From positions 16,398,001-16,462,000 of the forward strand of contig JALJCS010000004.1 in the NCBI GenBank assembly GCA_023055355.1: a DNA stretch of 64,000 nt. The letters are read 5' to 3'. The position numbers and the translations under genes were made by a program. A model generated the notes under the pieces. That model did no database searches. It had not been told where the DNA came from and saw nothing but the letters and a program-made list of their open reading frames with translations. Shown in pieces: positions 41,281-56,055 of the stretch; the first letter of the stretch is position 1, and every line of letters starts with the position of its first letter. The DNA comes from Agelaius tricolor (taxonomy: Eukaryota > Chordata > Aves > Passeriformes > Icteridae).

Positions 41281-42779
41281 GGCACAATGGAAACCTGATG
41301 TTGTGTTCTTTACGAGGGGGCGGGGGCTGGCAGGAGGTGAGGGCAGCTACAATTTTTACCCCTTAGCGCATCCCCGCGCCCCTGCCCGGATCGGGGGACC
41401 GGCGCTCCGTGCCTCTTTTCGGTCGGCTCAGCGCTCCGGGGCTGGTTGGTAGCCGAGGCTGGTTGGTAGCCACTGAGGGGGGGCAGGGTCGAGGGAGAAA
41501 GAAGGAGAAAACAAAGGAAAGTTCGGGGTTTTGTTATTGCCGAGGGTGGATAGCAATGAGCGGAGCTTCCTCCTTCACTCTGCCCGCCTTCCAGCACTCT
41601 CCTCGGAATGGTTATAATAATGCGTTATTATTTGGGACATTGAGTGTTGCCAGAATCTCAGCGGGAACCAGGAGGGGATTAAAGTTGAGTGGGCGAGGGG
41701 GCAGCCGCCGTGCTTGCAGCTCATTTTGGGCTTTAGAGGGTCCCATTTTCTCTGTGTACCTGGCCGACCCTCAGGGACTGAGGAGGTCAGACTCTGGGCT
41801 CAGGAAACACTAGGACGCGCGGTTCAGTGAGCTCCGCGCTTGTTTTAAGGGCTGAATAAACTGTCCCTATTAACATCTGACCTTGCGCCGTGGCAGCAGC
41901 GGTGCGGCTGCTGAATAGATGCCAGTTTGTCCGGCATCTCCGAGGGTAGCGCCGTGATTTAGAGGCCTTAAGGGAACGTGTGGGGTTGGAGAGCCACGAT
42001 GGTGTAAGACAGTTCCTGTAAAAGAAGCCACATAAACTTTTTTTTTTTTTTAATTTTTCCCTCCTCCACTCGCGCCTAAGTTGTGTGGGGCTTTCAGAGC
42101 AGGAAAGGGGAGGCTTAACGTTTTCGTTTTCTCTGGGATGTGAAATGCACCGTCGAGGTAGGAGCTGCCGGATCCAGCTCTTTGATCTTTCATGAAGCCA
42201 TTCTCTGGAAAATTGCCCTCTCCCCCTCTAGCAGCAGATAAACTTTACTCTCTAAGTCCTTCCCGGGAGTCCTTGCCCAGGCACTGAGGAAGCAGATGAC
42301 AAGGCTGCACCATTTCCATGCCAGGTTTGTAACCCTTCCCGTTCTGTCCTCACCGGGCAGCGCGGGAGTTCGCCGGGTTAGCAGTGCCTTCCTCCCCCGC
42401 CTTTCCTGGCTTTAACTGAATTGCACCGACGTGCTGGAGGAGACCGATGATGTCTTTAAGGAAAAACAGTGATGCTGCAGATTAGAGGGGACTTGTTAAT
42501 CAATTGCACGTTTGAAAGAGCTTTTCTTCCCTTTGTTGCTTTCGCTAATCCATTTAGCTCTCCCCGGGAGGTGACAGATGCCTATATTTCCTGTTATTCA
42601 GCTCCGGGAACCGAGGTCTTGCCATTTGTTGCTTTGCCATGAAGGGAGAGGGTCAGCAGAAAGCTAGAGGTCTGGGAGCTTTCCGGGGCGAGAGCAGGAG
42701 GCGGGCATGTTACAGCTCGCGGATTTGGGGTCAGTTCCCGTCGCCTTTATTTTTCTTAGAGCCTTTATTGCTTCCTTTG

Positions 42780-43260
42780 AAGAGGCTGCCCCGCTGCTCT
42801 GCCCCTCCTGCGGGGTCCCGAGCTCCGGGGGATCCCCCGGGGCCGCAGGGAGGATGGCCGTCGTCCTCCGGCGGTTGTGAGAGCAGATGCCGGACTGTCC
42901 GTCCCCGTGCCCGCTTCATCCCCTTTTCCCCGAGCAGCTCGCTCTGTTTTCCAAATGCAGCGGCAGGGAGGTGTGCACAAGCGTCCCGTGAGCTTCTTTC
43001 CTTTCTTCCTTCCTTCTCTTGCGCCCCGCTCTGCTCCAGAGCACGATACGGCTGCCTCTTCACGGCCAGACTATCTCTGCTTTCCCGGAGCCTCCCCAGG
43101 GCTTTCCGCGGGGCGGAGGGGTGCGGGCTCCCGGGGACCTCTGGAGCTGCCCACGGGTGCCTGGCGCCGGGAGAGCGGACCGGAGCGGCGCTGGGAGTGT
43201 GGCAGCGGACCTTCGTCTCCTCTTGTGGGCGATGTGCTGCCCCGTCCCGTGAATGTACTG
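42780..43260. promoter_or_regulatory. Second CpG island inside ROR2 intron 1
   Basis: A separate GC- and CpG-rich block about 1.9 kb after exon 1, flanked by ordinary sequence (AT-rich from 43310). It could be an alternative or antisense promoter or an enhancer. Long open frames on both strands (42639-43319 plus, 42731-43327 minus) reflect few stops at high GC and match nothing I know. Confidence 0.6.
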
Positions 43261-46200
43261 CCATGCTCTCCCGAGGCATGTCAGGTTTCAGCTTTCTCGG
43301 AGACAACATGAAATCATAAATTACCATTAAAAGAGTGTTTGGGGTTTATAATTTTCTTTTGAGCGCTACCTCATAAACAGGCGTGTGATAATCGTCTCAA
43401 CCACCTGCGGAAAGTGTGGATTCACTCTACTCGATGGGCATGAAGTTTGAGACTCCATTTTCTTTGAATAAGCAGCACAGTGGTTGAGAGCCCATAATCA
43501 CAGCAATAAATTCTTGTGTACTTCTATTGTTGAGGGGTATTCTTCTGTTTAATTAGATTTGCTTAATGGTAAACAGAGTATTTGTTAATCTACATTTCAT
43601 TTAAAGGTTTATTTTTGAAAATGTTATTTCAGCCTTTTCAGTGCTCACTTTTAGAATATGGCCAGGTGAGAGGCAACGTTGAAAATGGTGATGCAGAATG
43701 GACCCGGCTTACAGACTTTTGCCCCCTTGCCATTAAATAGGAAAGGATGTTTAATCAACTGGAAGTTAATGCTCATGTGACTTGAGAAATATGCAGAATG
43801 CAGCGTTTAAAGAAAAACCAACCAAAACACCAAAACTCTGTCAGCAGAATGTCTAGGAATGAAAACATAATGGTAACTCATGACTATGGTTTTGAGAGCC
43901 CTGAAGTTTGTAAACTTCTACCTAACTTCATAAAGGAAATAAACCCTCTAATTTCAAACATTTTTACAATGTTTTTGGAGAAATTAATCCAAGTGTGGAT
44001 TACTTCTGAATGCCTTTAAATGCTGAAGTAGAAAAAAGTTGTAAAATACTTAAATCTTAAAAGTTGCATAAGATTCAGCATAGCTTCACCCTGACTTTAA
44101 TGCAAGAGATTCAGCTCTGGAAACTGTACACAAGTCATCTGATAAAAGTCAATCCATCTTTGAGTACAAGGAGTTCGCAGATAGCTTTTAATAAATTATA
44201 TTGACCACATTAACTATTTTTAGGTCAAATCTCAATCAAACCTTTCTAGCATTAATTAAGTTGTTAGTTTAGTGATGAAGTTTATCTCTGAGTCAAGAGT
44301 TGGCACTGAGGTTTTTTTTCCTCCTTGAGTGTCTCAATTAAATTAAGCATTTGTACTGGAATTGCACTTTTCCCCTTAATGTCTTTGTTGCTGTAAACAG
44401 CACATAAATGCAAGATGCTGGAAGAAAAGGACAAGATGACAGACAAGGCAAATTAATCCTATTTACTGAGTTTTCAGTTGTTTGCAGAAAAGCTGATCTT
44501 TTTTCTAAACTCACTGCACTTTGTCTAAGGTGTGAATAGCTTGCAGGCATTGGCATGGAAATCTGTTTGACCACTAATTAGGAAACTGACAGTCTTAGTC
44601 CACCAACCAGTGAGAAGGAAGAGTAAAAGGAAAGAATGGTAAGAAATACTGGGTTTTGTTTGATAGCTGTGGGAATCTTCTGTATAGAAGACTTGTGGAG
44701 CCCTTTTCATAGCTTATTCTCAGAGTCTTAAATTCACATTTTAGATTCAATAAAAATATTTTTTAGTAGCACTCAGCATCTCAAGCTTTTAATCGTACTT
44801 CTGATTGAGATAATTTATTTTAAAGGTCTCTTTCTATTCATTTTTTTAACATTTCAGATGAAGAAAAAATATTAAGCCAACTTTTTTTCATTTTTTCAAA
44901 AATACTTCTTTCTATAGACGTTCTCTATTGCCTTGTGTGGTTGCTCAGAAGGAAGAAATGCTACTTACAGTATTCCATCTAATTTATAGCATCTGTCACT
45001 ATGTTCTCTGTGCAAAGAATGGTTTGCTATTTAAGTTTGTTTATTCATTGTGAGGCTGTTGCTTTATAAAGGAAGTTGTCATTAGGCTCAGCATGTCTGG
45101 AAAGCATGCAAGCACTCAAGTCTTCTAATCCAGTGACTACAAAGTAGTTAACGCTTCAAAGAGAAGGAACGACAGGATTTTGTTGCACTGAAAGAAGATG
45201 CATTGTTTGTTAATCCTACTTTTAGTTGTTACTCTACTAAAGACTGCTACAGCCTCGCTAGTAATCATTTGAGACAAACATGGATTTTACTTGAATGACT
45301 GTCTTTTCTCTTGGTTTTGTCTACATGTAAGTAGTGACATGTCCCTTACCAGCTTTTTGCATTTACTTTTTCTGGGCCTTTGCCATACACCAATATTCAC
45401 TTGCAGCATCCTACTAGATAGTTTTGCTGATGTTTTCCACAGACGTGACTCACAAACAAGCTTTTTCTCTTGACATCTGTTTGTCCTCCTTGGCCAGCTT
45501 GGGAAAGAACTTCCTCTTCCAAGTGATGCCAGCTGGTGATCTTTTTTTAAAAACTAAAAATGTCTGTACATGACTTTCCAGGCCATAAAGTATACTTTTC
45601 AAAAAGTCAAAAGGTGATCTCTTAGCTATAAATTGTGACTTTGTCTTCTGGATGGCAATGGGCAAAAGCTTTCATTTAAGAACACTAACAAATCTGCATT
45701 GTAGTATCACTGAGAACAACAAATCACACTAGAAATACATTTCACTAAGTAGTGCACTGATACTGCGATGGGCATAAGTAAATTAATTCCACCAGCGTTG
45801 AAGACCCTGTGAGAGTATCCTACAGACAGTTCCATCCTTCTGAGCAGGTGTTAAATCAGTCTGTGTCTATCTCCTTGAGCCATTGGGCAGATGCATCAGT
45901 AGTAGCGTGTGCTGTTCATGAAGCACAGGGAACATACTCCTCTGTGCTGATTGAATTAGCTCTCATGTATATTGGTGCCCTCTGGTTTTGCTGTAATGTG
46001 TGCCTGTGTTTGATGGTGAAGAAGGGTGCTATAGTAGCTGAGGGAGAGGAAGGGTATCACAGTATTACTGGTTCTGTAGAAAGTTTTTAAAGAATGAGTG
46101 TGCCTGTCCCTCTGAGTCTAGAGCAGAGTTTACTGACATCTCCTAAAGAGAAGGCTGTGTGGTTGGTGAGGGCACAGTTTCACAGACACCTGAAGCTCTT

Positions 46201-49200
46201 GATTTATTTAGCTAAATCAGCAAGCTGGCTCCATTGCAAAGAAGCCATAGAGAACTGGAAGAACACATGGACGGAGAATTAGCACAAGAGATAAGGCACT
46301 TCTTTCTTCCACTGTAATTATTTTTGTTGAAGCAACAGAAAGGTGTTTTCTCTGGGTACAGCTTGCAGAAACAGCAAAGTGAAATTATTGGGGAACTGTT
46401 GAGGGTCACAATTTGCCAGAGTTTGGTTTGCAAGTGTGAGAAGCTGAATCAGGAAATTAGATTGGATCCCTAATTTGCCATTTTTTCCCTGAGTAATCCA
46501 TCAATATCCCATGGGAGACATATCCAATGTACCTTTTGGATCTGAAATTTCTATTCAAGGTGTGATTTTAAGACAACAGCAAATAGAATCAGTATTCTTT
46601 CTTGACCAAAAAGCACCATGTGTATATTGTCGTACCTATGATACCTCTACTGAACTTAAATCTCTGTCTTGTACTTTGTTAGACTTCCTTTTGTATGAAT
46701 GGCATAAACATTTAATTCTGTAACTTCAGATTACTTGTCTTCATCCCTTGCCACTTGTGTTCATCAGAACTGCTCTATGGTGTTCATTTAGCAGTTCATC
46801 TGGTAAGTATGTTTTCAAGATGAAGTAGTTTCTCTAAATTATTTTCCTTGATTTGCACACTTTAACACCTTAACATTATTTTTTTCCCCTGTGGTATTGT
46901 CTGTGTAAGAAGAATGGCTTGACTGGTTGTATAAAGAAGAGGTAAATTTTGTAAGAGTTCTAAAATTCCAAAGGCTTACTTTTCAAAACAATCTACAAAA
47001 TTGTCTAGTTGAATCATTCATGAAACTAACAATGGATTGTTCTTACCAGAGCAGTAACACAGTCACAAATTCAGCTATTGTATAGATAGAGAACAGAAAA
47101 TGTACCACAAAAGACAGGAGGAATTTTATTAATGTGTCCTTAAGTATAAAAATTATGGTTTGAAAATAATAAACTTGATTTCTACTGGTCAGAAACACTC
47201 TACTAAGTCAAATGAATAAAGAAGAAACCAAAAATCACAGAGCTCTACTAAAGGCAGGCTAGTGAGAGTGGCAGGCTGCTGCACAAATGGAGGAGATTGG
47301 TTTCTTCCATGTCTACAACAGAATAGATGGATATCATATCTCTAACTTGGTTGTAGAGGAGGCACAAAAGATTTTTTGAATAACAAATTTCAGGGGCAGA
47401 GATAAGCAGCCTAGGGAATTCCTAGGAGCAGGCTAACTCAAAGCACACACACCTCAGGTGTTGAAGCCAATTTCACAGGAAGACCTCAACATTGCACATT
47501 GAGGGACAGGAGGTCTGGGATGCAGCAGTGCCACCTCAGATTGGATGAAGATGTGGGACCTTGCTTGTTTGTTCTTCTTCTCTTTGGAAGCAGAACAAAG
47601 GTCTGATTGTATAAAAATAAAATGTCTCTGGAGGAAAAAAGCCAAGAAGGACTGTCCTAGAAACATTATTTCAATTTGCTTGGATATGAATGAGAAATTC
47701 TTCATATGAGCATATCAAAAGTATTGTTGACTAGAGCAAGGTCTGAAAAATGAGAAAATGGAAAAAAAAAAAGAAATATGGTATTACTTGACAGTCTTGG
47801 ACTACAGCAGCTAAGTAACTTTAAAGTAAGTTCTGTCAATCTCTTGTATAAACCAATAAAAAATAAAACTGCTTGAAAGCTTAAGATGCCCTAACAATGT
47901 ATAAAATTTTCTGTGTCATTCATCATCTGAAAGTTTAGGAAGAAATTACAGGATGTAAAGAGAATGCTGAGATTTTTTTATACTTAAAGCAAGAGAGCAC
48001 ATATTCTGGATGATAAGTAAAGAAATGGTTTTGCTGTGCTTGTTTATAGTTTGGAAAAGTGACACAGCAGAACTGTGTTACAGAAAAAACCCAATAATAA
48101 CACTAGACCTACTAATGTTGCAACAGTGTTTCCATATATAATAGAATTTATCCCTTCTTAAAAATCCAAAAGTATAAATAGGCAAGTGAAGGCTGTAGAC
48201 AGAGAACCCAAATATAATATCATATGTACTCTTTTATTTCTGTTCTGGTTCTAAATATGTGTTGGTTTCCACATTTTACTCACAAAGTAGAGGAGCATTT
48301 TTAAAATAAAATATCCTTTTGACATGTGCTGCCCTGATGCATATTTGTCAAATAATACAAAACCTTGGAAACTGCATATCAGGGAGCTGACTGGACAAAA
48401 ATTAGCCCTGCAGGATCCAACCCAGTTCTGGCCAGGCTCCCTGAATTGGCTTCCCTCCAGTCCCATGCATCCCTTATCCACCAGTATTGGTGTGGAGAAG
48501 AGATGATAAATGGCTGGGAGGGAGAGCACATGGCACCCCTGGCAGAGCAGCTTAAATTGCCGTGGAACCTCATTCTTGGAGGCAGAAATTGGATATGCAA
48601 AAGTATCAACATTATTGTGGGAGCTAGAAATTTTAGAGACAATTCCACAATATTATTGTAATTGATGGCTGCCTAAGATATGGATTGTGCAGAGTGAAGC
48701 TGAACCTGTGCGGTTTAAGTTAGAAAATTCTCACCCATCTCAAAAATCTAGTCTGCAAACAGGTGTTTGATTAGTTGTCAGATTCTCACCACAAACCACC
48801 TTGGCCGTTTGTCTTTGTGTTAGAACTCTTGAATCTTCAGCAGTTGCTGCTTAAGCTGCATTTTAGGAGTCCACTGAGTTTTTAATTGCATTATAGGTAA
48901 GAATAGATGAGCTTTGAAATTAAAGGTCTTAATAAAACAATAGAGTTTTTTCAGTACAATAAAGAAGGAAATGGACAGAATCTAAGTTTTGTGAAAATTT
49001 GAAAGACCTATTAAATCTTGAATATTCTGTAAGTTGAAAATACCAAGAATCTTGTATCATCTATCTGTAATTAGTTCTTTAAGTCTTACAACTACTGTAC
49101 AGAAATACAGATCATGCTTCTTTTGAGTAGATGTGAAACATTTCTTTCAGCAAGTTGAAAAGAAAAAAAAGGGGAGGAGTCTATGGCAGAAAAAACAGAG

Positions 49201-50814
49201 AATTCCATTCATATAAGAATTTTCTTTACTGGGGAGTGGGAAATTAAAATAATTTATGATACTCTAGGAACTTGGTAGTTGAAGGATGAGCTTAAACATA
49301 AAAAAATGTTTTAAAAATTGTAGTTACAGTAGTGGTTAATGATGATTCCTTCCATGGTAGACCAGAATACCTTACAAAGGGAAAAGTGGTAGTAGTAGAT
49401 AAAATTGCAAGCTTGAATAGGATCTGAACCAAACCTACATGAGAAAAACATATCTGCTTTATGTTGTTTAAATTTTAAAAATAACAGGGCTTCATAGCTC
49501 TGCCTGGAAACAATTTAATACAACAAATTGGGTTTTTTTTAAAGTATTTCCAGCCAGACCAGAAGCAGTACTTAATAAATACCTTGAAAGGGTGAGTCTG
49601 TTCTTTGGACTTGGTTTTGCAAACTCAGTGAATTTGGATGTTTATATCTGAAATTACAGATAGTAATCCAATCCATTTTTTCTAAAGCTGATCTCCCATT
49701 TATCTTTTTCTCTCTGAGTCAGTGTAGAAATATGATTCAGAAATGCATTCTCTAACAGTGGTAGTAGAGAAACTGTTACAAAGTTCATGATACTGTGGTT
49801 TTCAAAGCAACAGAAAAAAACCCAGCCGTGGTTCTTTGAAAGGTTATGTGTAGAGAGCTTTTGGAAAATGCTGCTCTTGAAAAAAATACACTTATTTTGC
49901 TAGTGTTTTATTTAAGAACATATCACATGTAGAAAATGTTTTGAAGAGGATCATGCTAGTCAAACACAAGGGCATACAGAATTAGGAAAGACAGGTTTCA
50001 GAAGTTACACTGGTCTGTAATCCAAAAGCCAAATTTAAAGTCAGGAGCAACTTTGATTCTGGAACTTGAGGATGATGTGTTTATGCAGGAAAGAACTGCA
50101 GAAACAAAGGTGTTGATTTATAGCATATTTTCAGAATTACAAAACCGGGAAAATGTTATCTCATATTTACTGAATATTTACTATGTTCACAGAGGCAATT
50201 ATTAGAAAATCTTAGTTCGATGTGAAACCAAAGAGTAAACTAGATGCAGTTTTCTTCCTGCAGGCAAGGCGTTATTGATCAGTGGAATACTTGTAATGTC
50301 ATCTTTACTGATACTAAATCATATTGGTGTGGGATTTATCATTTCTAGAAGTAGAGAAAAATCAAACCTCAATACTGTGGCATTAGGCTCTGTAGAAATT
50401 TTTCTAGTGCCTTTACATCTGTTATATTTTCTAGGAAGACCAAGGTCTTCTGTGACCACAGTATGAAAAAGGGGGAAATAGGATCTAGAAGGACTTTGAG
50501 AGGTTGGATTATTTATTCTTCAAGACAGAGTCAACTTTCGCTGGCATAACCTATTCTCCAGAGGTGACAAGAGCAGAGATTCAGTGACTTCCACAGGCAG
50601 GCATACAGGCTTGTGATTACTTACACTTGTTTGCAATCCAAGTGCATTACTTCCTGTTAAAATTTATTCCTCTATTTTTTGCAATTGTAGTTGATTTTAT
50701 TTTTCTGATCTCTGAAATAGTTCCTCAAACTTTTACATAAATTCTTCCCAAAAATTATCTTGTCTCCTTGTAGATATCTCTCTCAATATTCTCTTCACCA
50801 CTACTGTGTTCTCA

Positions 50815-51430
50815 GCCTTTCCTCTTGCATCACATTTTCTGAATCTCATGGTTGTCCTCATTCTTTACTGGACCTTCTCCAAAATGTCTTTCTTGAAGTG
50901 TGCTAATCAAAACTGGTGTATTCTAGCTCATGCTGTACCAGGACCAGCTGAAGGAAGATGATTGTTTCCTATATTTACTGGATGACGGTTTATTTCCCAG
51001 ATTGAAGCCTGACTGTTTTGTGGCAGGATACCCTTGCTCAAGCTCTGATCCACTCCAGATCTTTCACAAGGAATTGTTGCCAAGTCCCTGTTTGGTACCA
51101 GTGAAATGGTTTAAGCAGGAAACTTTCTGCCTGTCTTCACTCTATTGCCTGTCTTTATTCCCACCCTCTCCATACCATTTTTTTTTTGCTGGTGTTTGAT
51201 TCCATTTACTAAGACCAGAATGTTGGCAGCACATAACAGCTTGGTGTTGCCTATGGAGTTCAGTAAGGCAGATATCCATAGCACTGAAACTTGCAACTCT
51301 CCATTGTTTCACTAACCACAGAGACTTAACTCCAATGGTTTTCTAAGGAGCTGTTATTTGCCTTTGTATAAAATTTTGTGTTTCACCTATGAGAATGTCA
51401 TAGGGAACAGCTCCCTCCCCACTAGCACCT
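50815..51430 (-). mobile_element. Old, diverged CR1 LINE copy
   Basis: Reverse-complement CR1 landmarks appear in the right order but eroded: GGTTGTCCTCATTCTTTACT, ACCTTCTCCAAAATGTCTTT, AGATCTTTCACAAGGAATTG, GCCAAGTCCCTGTTTGGTAC and AACAGCTTGGTGTTGCC. It is clearly older than the 24.3-kb copy. The ends are approximate. Confidence 0.65.
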
Positions 51431-52643
51431 TCAGACTATCATTCCATAGAGGATAATAGATGTCATATTGTGGTCCTCAGGAGCTAAACTTCCAGCAGCA
51501 GAAGCTCTTGTAACATGTGTAAGTCTTCTGTGGTTTCTTCTTAAATAACTTGGCTTTTTGTAACTTTCATTTCTATAACTCTGGTAATGTACATTTTCAT
51601 GTTGTACCAGATTAATCAAGTTGAAAGGCAGAGAGTTCATACCTGCCTATTTTGAGAAACTGATTTTTTTTTCAGAGTTCACATAAAGCCCATAGAAAAT
51701 TTTCAAATGACAGTTTTCTGTCTCTCACTGTTAATATCATGCCTGCATCAATGTAATGAACTAAAATTGTACCCTTTAATCTCACACGGGGTCATGTATT
51801 TCTATTTCTTTTACTCTTCAAAGTCCCATGTTGAGTGAGTAGTTGCATGTTGCAAGACCAAAGCAATTAACTAAAACTACTCTAGCTTTGGAAACATATG
51901 ATATAAATTCATTTTTAAGCATTAATACTTGAAATTAGTTATGGGTTTAAAATTCTGGAACTGATGTAAGAATAAATAGATGTAGTTGTCATTGTCTCTA
52001 TGGGGTTTTCCTCATTTCCTCTGCATCATCCAATCCTCTTCCTTCATCTTATTTTTCTGTTCTTTGATTTAATAATTTTGTCTATAGCATGATTCCTTCT
52101 GACATTTGGGTGTTTTGTTGTTTGACTGTTTTCTTTCTGACTCCCATTAAATAGCACTTTAGATCTTAGGAATTCACAGATGTGCTATGGTTGCCCACTA
52201 AGTACTTCAGTCATCCACAGTGGCTGTTCCTAGCTGTTTGGGAAAAAATGTCCCTGGTCAGCAGGTAGGAAAAATGCCTCCAAAGAGATGATTTTCTGTG
52301 ACTGAACAATTAGCATGCTCCTTTGTAACTCTTGTTGCTTGAGAAGCTGCTGGTATCAGCACCTGTACTTAATTTAACATGAAATAGAAGACTAAAGTTA
52401 TGAAAGAGTGGTATGGGAAGTATGGGAACAGGTGGTGTGGATGGACATGTCTGAGCAGAGTGTCTGGACTGTGATTCAGTTTATGATGAAAATAAGTGTG
52501 TGTGGGGTATAGAAATGGAGTTAGGGTTGTAAGAATGTGTGCCAGCAAATTTAGGGGAGTTTAATGTGCTCCTGAGTGTGGAGTGGCAGGGAATTGGAAA
52601 CTTTAGCTGTGGCACCACCACCATGGCTGCAGTGTGGTCTTTG

Positions 52644-52743
52644 NNNNNNNNNNNNNNNNNNNNNNNNNNNNNNNNNNNNNNNNNNNNNNNNNNNNNNNNN
52701 NNNNNNNNNNNNNNNNNNNNNNNNNNNNNNNNNNNNNNNNNNN
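52644..52743. other. Assembly gap (100 N)
   Basis: Exactly 100 N, the usual placeholder for a gap of unknown size. The true missing length is unknown. Confidence 0.99.
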
Positions 52744-55700
52744 ATGTGGTGGTTTTTGGGATTTAGTTATATGTCCAAAAGGGACAAGATTTGAGACCTC
52801 CAAATGTCTTTAATTTAAAACCATAATTTGGAAAGGATCTTTCCTTAGTCCCAAGAGAAAAAAGTCAATACTTTCATTTATACAATTAGTCATCATTCTC
52901 TTCACCATTAGGGTTATCCTCCCTCCTGAAAAGGCTACAGTTTGTTTTGCTGCCTTAACAAAAATGAGTTCAGTTGATTTAATGTTCTGTTTCATGATGA
53001 AGTGTCTTATCTAGGTCATAGTTTAGCTGTTAACAAGATATTTATGAAGTGGTAAGAATTCTCTGCTCTGCGGTGAATTTAGTCTCTAGAGTGGGGCAAA
53101 ATGCTATTTAACTAGCAAATAAAGCAGTTCAACTTCAAATTATGTCAAAGTTGACTGCAACAATTTTAATCTTTTAGTAACCTCCTAAATATGTAGAATG
53201 TCTGGAACTGCTCAAAACTTCAGTAATTTGACCTCTGCTGTAGAAAAAGCATTTCACATGAATTAATATTGTAAGTAGCTATCCAAGGAAGGGATTTTTT
53301 TTTTTTATTTAGAAACCAAGTTAATACTTTTATAGTATGTGCAGACTGTAAAGCACAGCTAAAGACTAAGAACATATTCCTGAGCTCACTTTTTCGGTAC
53401 CCAAGACTTATTTTACTGGCTTATCAATTACAGGGCTAAATCCTTGTAAGTATTTGAAGCTGGTATTTGTGATACTTGCTTGGGATTGTTTTGTCTGCCA
53501 TGTAACAATGTTGTCAGCAGATATTTCCCTAATTTCTGCATAGTTTTTATTGGTGTTTAACATAATTACAGCCATAGTGGTGAAGGCACAAGTAGTAGAA
53601 GTATGAGTTTTCTATGTTTCCCAGACATACAGTGTAAATGGGGACTTTTTAAAAGGAATTCTGTATGAACCACTGCTTCACCATAAACCGCTTTCAGAGC
53701 AACATTGTTTGATATTTCATTTATGTCTGTTGAAGTAGCAGTGGTATGTTTCTGTGTCTCTTATGTTTACTAAAATAACTGTATGTGAGCCCTTCTCTCT
53801 TCAGCTGTGTATCAGTAGTTTTTGCAATACATATAGACTAGCACTTACATGATAAGTGAATAATTAGTGACTTACATCACTAATTCATTGATGATGTTTC
53901 ATTAGCTCTAGAGTGCCACCCTAGCTCTGTGGAAATAGTTTTGATTGGATTCTCAGAAACTTAATTTTCCTTGTATTTAATTTACATGAACAGCCATTTC
54001 TATGGAGTCCCTATTTCTGGCTTCATATAGACAGGCAGATCTTTGTAGAGTCTAACATGGAATAGAATAGTTGCTTTAATCTCCTTTCTTTATGTTTTCA
54101 TTTGTATAATTATACATATGAATGAAAATAAGTCTTCATGAAGATTTGATTTCCTGACTAATGTGTATTTTTGCATTAAGATGGTTTATAGTTCAATGTA
54201 AGTTTATGTTCAACTGGACAACAGTGAGTGAACCTGAACCATCTAAAGACAAACTCGACTATGACTCCATGAGACTGCTTGGTTAAGGAAGAATGTGAGC
54301 CATGAGTTTTTCATACCTAGGATCCCACAAAACTGTGCAAAAATCTATAGACTGTTCTGCCATTTCTCCCCCAAGCAGCTGTGCTGGGATGAAAGATCTT
54401 AAAAAGATTTGGTTTCATGAGCATATTTTCCATTTTATTTTACTTCTAAAGCAGTTGTCTTCCAGAAGGATGAAGACATTCATTTGTCTCTCAGGTAGTG
54501 GCATTATAAATTGCATAAGGAGCAGTGCTGTTCTGGAAGCAATCTCTACCTTTTCTATAAGATGGATAATTAAACTTTATTAATTAAGGTAGCATTTTTA
54601 CCTCTTTGAAAAAGGTAATAATGAGTTTGTAAGAGAAAGTTTGTAAATTTGTAAGTTTCTTTCTCTGTAAGCAGCCATATTCTCTTGTGAACATGAAATG
54701 GGTTTTTTTTAACGTGAATAATAGACTTTAAAAAATAAAAGGTCAGACCTAAATGATCATAGTTTACCTTCAAAAAATTTAAACTGAAAAACATTTCACT
54801 TGCCAGATATGCATTTTTGTGTTACTTCTGCACCCATTAGTGTTCAGCATCTCAAACGGAACAGGGAGTCATTTCACTGACACAGTCATAGCTGTTGGTG
54901 GTATCTTGTTTTGTAGAGTCAGTAACACCTTCTGAAACTCCTGTTGCCACAGCCAACAAAATAATGTGGGCTATTTAGTTTTAAAATTATAGGAGAAACT
55001 GAGATAGTCTTGTTTATGAGAAAAATAGGGTAGAAGGAAGTGTGAGATGTGCTGGGAGCAGAGAAGTTTTAGTGAAAGCAGGATTTTCTGTACAGCGTGT
55101 CCATGCACACGTGGCACCAGACGTGACTGTGCATTTGCCAATAATATGGTGTTTAATGGAGAACTTGCAAAAGTCTGTGAAGAGAAAATGAAAGATCAAA
55201 ATGCTAACACAAAAGCGGTATGTCAGACTACTTGGTTTGGATTCAAGTAGTCAAGTAACTAGCTTGCTTATATTTTTATCCAAGGAAATATAAAATTTGA
55301 GCTCTTACTGAATTTACATATCCTAGAATACCCATACCCTACTGTATTTAAGTAACTTTGACTAATTTCTCTGGTTCATTCAAAATGATTACTTGTTAAA
55401 AGGAGAGAACAGATAACACAGCATAAATGGCAAAAACCTAACAGCATTTTATGAACAAGTAGCGTCATGAACAACTTATTACCAATCAGAAGTGTAAAGA
55501 GACATATAAAAGTCTGTTTCTAAAACAGAAAGTATAGAAAAAACTAATATTGAAACTAAAATTTCATAACTGGATGGAAACCAACAGCTGTTCTAAGGTG
55601 ACTGAATCTCACATCATATCTTGATAAAATGGGTTTATTAAAAGATAGGAAAATGTACATGAACAGTTGAATAATTGACTTGTGGAATCATTGTGACATG

Positions 55701-56055
55701 TTTTTAGTATATGTTTACAGAAAATTAGTATTTTTCTAATTTATATCAGTGAATAGAAAGTTAAAATATTTTATCTACTAGGTTTCTATTAGTAATTATT
55801 CTATATGCCATCCTTCACTCAAGCAGGTAGCAGGCTTTTAGAGTGCTTTTGTGAAGGGTGGACTTTCAGGCTTCAGAAGACACTGACATTTTTGTAGACA
55901 TAAGAGAAGGGATTTGGTCTGAAGGAAGACATTGAAATAGTGAAATAGTGGAGAGTTTTATTGGGACCAGAAAGCTGAAACCTCATCCAACACTGATGCT
56001 GTAGAAAGAACTTACCATAACTGTGTATAGGGTTTTTTGGGTTTGTTCATGGTAA

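Noticed and set aside
41011..41366. Phe/Ser/Leu-rich open frames just after ROR2 exon 1
   Set aside because: They are translations of the polypyrimidine tract.
42639..43327. Overlapping long open frames on both strands (226, 198 and 144 codons)
   Set aside because: High GC removes stops on both strands. There is no domain, signal or splice structure to support a protein.
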